From positions 124,001-188,000 of the forward strand of contig NZ_AUMN01000007.1 in the NCBI RefSeq assembly GCF_000430705.1: DNA of 64,000 nt, read 5' to 3'. Made by a program: the position numbers and the translations under genes. Positions 60,985-64,000 of this stretch are shown here, piece by piece; positions within the stretch are counted from its first letter, which is position 1, and every line of letters begins with the position of its first letter. Below the pieces are notes generated by a model. The model saw nothing but the letters and a program-made list of their open reading frames with translations. It had not been told where the DNA came from and made no database searches. The stretch is from Arthrobacter castelli DSM 16402. Its GTDB lineage: Bacteria > Actinomycetota > Actinomycetes > Actinomycetales > Micrococcaceae.

Positions 60985-63978
60985 ATGGGACCATTGACCA
61001 CCACTGGCGGCACCCTGGCTGAACTTGAGGCTGCGGGCTTGCATGTCGATACCAGCACGCGTCGCCTGTCGGAGTACTCCTACGACGCTTCGAACTACCG
61101 GATCCAACCTGTCGGCGTCGTCTTTCCGCGCCATGCCGACGACGTCGTCGCCACCGTACGCTACTGCCACCGCAATGGCATCGCATTGATTTCCCGCGGC
61201 GGCGGCACGTCGATGGCGGGTAATGGCATCGGTCCCGGCGTGGTGATGGATATGTCGCGGTACATGAATACAGTCACTGCCATCGACGAGGAAAACCTCA
61301 CGGCCGACGCCGAACCGGGCATCGTGCTGACCACGTTCCAGCGGGTGGTCCAGGAGGCCACCGGCGGGGCCCTGACCTTCGCCCCGGATCCGTCCAGCAA
61401 GAGCCGCGCCACCCTCGGCGGGGCCATCGGCAACGACGCCTGCGGGAACCACTCGGTCCGTTACGGTCGCACCACCGACCATGTGATCAGCCTGGATCTG
61501 GTCACTGCCGACGGGCTGCGGCTGACCGCGACCCGCACCGGGCTGGAAGCCACCGATCCGCAGGACACCGAGGCGTCCGGCCGGGCAGAGAGCATCACAG
61601 CCGAACTCAAGCGGCTCGCGGCGGACAACCTCGCCGAATTCCGGCTCCAGCTCGACCAGATTCCGCGCCAGGTCTCCGGTTACCACCTGGCGCACCTGCT
61701 GCCCGAGAACCACTGCGATGTGGCCCGGGCGCTGGTGGGCAGTGAGGGGACCTGCGCCGTCGTCGTCTCCGCCACCGTCAAGCTGGTCACCACCCCCACG
61801 GCGCCGCTGCTGGTCAGCCTGGGCTACAAGGACGTGGTGGATGCGGCCGCCGACGTGATGACGATTCTCGAGTTCAAGCCGTCGGCGATCGAGGGGATCG
61901 ACGAGAAGATCGTCAAGACCCTGCGCGCGCGCCGGGGAAAAGACGCCGTGCAGGGCCTGCCGGACGGCCAGGCCTGGCTGTACGTGGGGCTCGACGGCGA
62001 GGACGCCGACGCGGTGGCGGCCGAAGCGGACGAGCTGCTGGACCGGCTGCGGCAGAACGGCCGGCTGGTCGAAGGGCGCCCGGTTCCGGATGCGGCAGAA
62101 CGCGCCTCGCTGTGGCGGGTCCGCGAGGAGGGCGCGGGGCTGGCCACCCGGCTGTACTCCGGCGGCGAATCGTGGGGCGGCTGGGAAGATGCCGCCGTCG
62201 CCCCCGAGCACTTGGCCGATTATCTGGCCGACCTGCTCGCCCTGCTCGACGAGTACAACCTCAACGGAGTGCTCTACGGCCACTTCGGAGCCGGCTGCAT
62301 GCATGTGCGGATCACCTTCGACCAGCGCACCGACCACGGCAGGAAGGTGATGGCCAGCTTCCTGCGCGCGGCGGCACAGACGGTGGTCCGGCACGGCGGT
62401 TCGCTCTCCGGTGAGCATGGCGACGGCCGGGCCAGGTCCGAGCTGCTGCCGATCATGTACTCGCCGCAGATCCTGTCAGCCTTCGCCAGGTTCAAGCAGA
62501 TCTGGGATCCGGCCAACCGGCTCAATCCGGGCTCGCTGGTGGACCCGGACAGCATGATGGACAACCTCTGGATGGAAGGCGTCCCCGACCGCCAGTGGCG
62601 GACCAGCTTCGATCTGACGCCCGTGCAGCCCTCGGGCGACGGGCAGAAGCGCGTCGACCCGTTCGTCGACTCGATCCAGCGATGCGTGGGGGTGGGCAAG
62701 TGCCGCTCGGATACCAGCGGCGTGATGTGCCCCAGCTACCGTGCCACCCGCGACGAGAAGGATTCCACCCGCGGCCGCGCCCGGGTGCTGCAGGATATGG
62801 TCCGCGGGGCGAAAACCGTTGAGGAAGGCTGGCGGTCCGACGACGCGCGCGAGGTGCTTGACCTGTGCCTGTCCTGCAAAGCCTGCGCCACGGACTGCCC
62901 GGTAGGCGTGGATATGGCCACCTACAAGTCGGAGTTCTACGACCACTACTACGCCGGCCGTCGTCGTCCCCTCTCCCACTATTCGCTGGGCTGGCTGCCC
63001 CGCTGGCTGAAACTCACCACCAGGATGGCACCGCTGGTGAACCTGCTGCTGGCCACCCCGCTGCGTCATCTCGCGGTCCGGCTGGGAGGGGTCACACCCC
63101 ACCGAGTGCTGCCCAGATTCACGACGGCGGCAGCACTGCGGCGGGCGCTGGGGGCCGGTAGCGGGAAGGACGCCGACGCCGGCTCCAAGACCTCCGACGT
63201 CGTGTTGTTCATCGATACCTTCACCCGCGGCTTCCGCCCCGAAGTCGCCGGGTCAGCCCAACGCGTGCTGAACGATGCCGACAAGACGGTGCAGTGCAAT
63301 GCCGAATCGTGCTGCGCCCTGACGTGGATCTCCACCGGGCAGCTCGGCACGGCCAAAAAGATCCTGAACAAGACAGCCGGCACCCTCGACGACGGCACCG
63401 ACCGGCCGATCGTCGTCGTCGAACCCAGTTGCGCCGCCGCGCTCAAGGAAGACCTGCCCAAGCTGGTCCCCACCGACGCCGCACACCGCGTCGCAGACAG
63501 AGTCACCAGCTTTGCCTCGGCGGTGACGGAACTGGCCGCCGGAGGCTGGACGCCGCAATGGCGCGATGGCCAGGCTCCGGAGGCCGTCACGGTGCAGACC
63601 CACTGCCACGAGTACTCCGTGTTCGGCGAATCCACCCAGCGGGCAGCGCTGAAGGCGGCAGGGGTCACAGAGGTCCGGGAGGCGACCGGATGCTGCGGAG
63701 TTGCCGGCAACTTCGGTTTCGAGGCCGAGCATTATGACGTGAGCATGCAGGTCGCAGAACAGGCGCTGATACCGGCGCTGCAGGCCACCGACGACTCCGT
63801 GCCGGTGCTCACCGACGGGTTCAGTTGCCTGATGCAGGTCAACCAGCTGGAACCGGACCGCACCTCGCTCCATCTGGCCCAGCTGCTCGACGGCGGCACG
63901 GGCAGCGACGGCAGCACCGACGTCAGCACCCCCGCCGACAGCAGCACCAACCAACAACAACCGGGAGGATCACCATGA
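60985..63978 (+). CDS. FAD-linked and [4Fe-4S] oxidoreductase, D-lactate/glycolate dehydrogenase-like
   Basis: This 997-residue fusion has an FAD_binding_4 domain (RGGGTSMAGNGIG, ATLGGAIGNDACGNHS) in the first 250 residues and an FAD-oxidase C domain that includes VLYGHFGAGCMHVRIT. A ferredoxin-like domain comes next (GVGKCRSDTSGVMCPS and CLSCKACATDCPVG), followed by a CCG-type cysteine-rich domain (ESCCALTW, THCHEYSVFG, GCCGVAGNFG). It is the two-part GlcD/GlcF or Dld-II type that passes electrons from a 2-hydroxy acid to the membrane. The start at 60985 lacks a strong ribosome site. Its stop overlaps the next gene. Confidence 0.88.
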   Translation: MGPLTTTGGTLAELEAAGLHVDTSTRRLSEYSYDASNYRIQPVGVVFPRHADDVVATVRYCHRNGIALISRGGGTSMAGNGIGPGVVMDMSRYMNTVTAIDEENLTADAEPGIVLTTFQRVVQEATGGALTFAPDPSSKSRATLGGAIGNDACGNHSVRYGRTTDHVISLDLVTADGLRLTATRTGLEATDPQDTEASGRAESITAELKRLAADNLAEFRLQLDQIPRQVSGYHLAHLLPENHCDVARALVGSEGTCAVVVSATVKLVTTPTAPLLVSLGYKDVVDAAADVMTILEFKPSAIEGIDEKIVKTLRARRGKDAVQGLPDGQAWLYVGLDGEDADAVAAEADELLDRLRQNGRLVEGRPVPDAAERASLWRVREEGAGLATRLYSGGESWGGWEDAAVAPEHLADYLADLLALLDEYNLNGVLYGHFGAGCMHVRITFDQRTDHGRKVMASFLRAAAQTVVRHGGSLSGEHGDGRARSELLPIMYSPQILSAFARFKQIWDPANRLNPGSLVDPDSMMDNLWMEGVPDRQWRTSFDLTPVQPSGDGQKRVDPFVDSIQRCVGVGKCRSDTSGVMCPSYRATRDEKDSTRGRARVLQDMVRGAKTVEEGWRSDDAREVLDLCLSCKACATDCPVGVDMATYKSEFYDHYYAGRRRPLSHYSLGWLPRWLKLTTRMAPLVNLLLATPLRHLAVRLGGVTPHRVLPRFTTAAALRRALGAGSGKDADAGSKTSDVVLFIDTFTRGFRPEVAGSAQRVLNDADKTVQCNAESCCALTWISTGQLGTAKKILNKTAGTLDDGTDRPIVVVEPSCAAALKEDLPKLVPTDAAHRVADRVTSFASAVTELAAGGWTPQWRDGQAPEAVTVQTHCHEYSVFGESTQRAALKAAGVTEVREATGCCGVAGNFGFEAEHYDVSMQVAEQALIPALQATDDSVPVLTDGFSCLMQVNQLEPDRTSLHLAQLLDGGTGSDGSTDVSTPADSSTNQQQPGGSP

Positions 63979-64000
63979 CCGACGTAAAAGACCTGATAGC
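63975..64000 (+). CDS. 5' end of the next gene (partial)
   Basis: An ATG overlapping the previous stop (ATGA) with GGAGG six bases upstream opens an ORF starting MTDVKDL that runs off the window. Only eight codons are seen, so it cannot be named. It is co-transcribed with the FAD/Fe-S oxidoreductase. Confidence 0.6.

Noticed and set aside
63975-64000. Naming the last partial gene
   Set aside because: Only eight codons are visible, which is not enough for any family call.

Overview
The window is high-GC DNA from an actinobacterium, most likely a member of Micrococcales; a Brevibacterium- or Arthrobacter-like organism is my guess, not a demonstrated assignment. The evidence is tRNA-Ser/ffs/dnaX/recR followed downstream by lysC, a RamB-type regulator divergent from aceA-aceB, split purS-purQ-purL, an actinobacterial LytR_C protein, an LAxTG surface protein, and many genes that look leaderless (a -10 hexamer, six or seven bases, then the start codon). 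Most of the window is chromosomal housekeeping and nutrition. Three short inserts look accessory: a RES/Xre toxin-antitoxin pair, a DUF4411/ImmA pair and a lone AAA ATPase.

Layout. 1-5.5 kb: alcohol oxidase (GMC) plus aldehyde dehydrogenase under an AraC-type regulator, then a Nudix-NYN fusion. 5.5-6.7 kb: RES toxin and antitoxin. 6.8-9.5 kb: SAM-family riboswitch, DmoA-like flavin monooxygenase and an SDR epimerase. 9.5-14.5 kb: GbsR-type regulator divergent from GMC oxidoreductase, aldehyde dehydrogenase and M20 amidohydrolase. 14.6-17.7 kb: small oxidoreductase, alpha/beta hydrolase and the DUF4411/ImmA pair. 17.9-22.5 kb: ramB and the glyoxylate shunt. 22.5-26.5 kb: repeats, DsbA-like protein, LytR_C protein, MpaB-like oxygenase, tRNA-Ser and SRP RNA. 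26.6-37.9 kb: dnaX, recR, ectoine-type ABC transporter, lysC and an OhrR-like regulator. 38.0-41.4 kb: purSQL. 41.5-47.3 kb: small conserved genes, a degenerate ABC ATPase, a secreted beta-propeller and an ABC-F protein. 47.6-51.8 kb: two riboswitch-controlled genes (acs-like, metY) and a CoA-binding protein. 51.8-58.3 kb: membrane and cell-wall proteins, a nitrilase-family hydrolase and the AAA ATPase. 58.4-64 kb: purA, a hydroxyacid dehydrogenase, a large FAD/Fe-S oxidoreductase and the start of another gene.

Two observations stand out. First, three copies of the same SAM-clan riboswitch precede a DmoA-like dimethyl-sulfide-type monooxygenase, an acetyl-CoA synthetase-like ligase and O-acetylhomoserine sulfhydrylase. 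Together they suggest one SAM-sensing regulon: release methanethiol from an organosulfur compound, join it or sulfide to O-acetylhomoserine, and recycle the acetate that MetY releases. Second, the ABC-F gene has a leader with a leaderless 7-codon ORF, an intrinsic terminator, a second short ORF and another hairpin, which looks like a ribosome-stalling attenuator. REP-like elements lie inside the purL and metY reading frames and have lengthened both proteins. All functional calls come from reading the sequence and recalling families; no database search was run.
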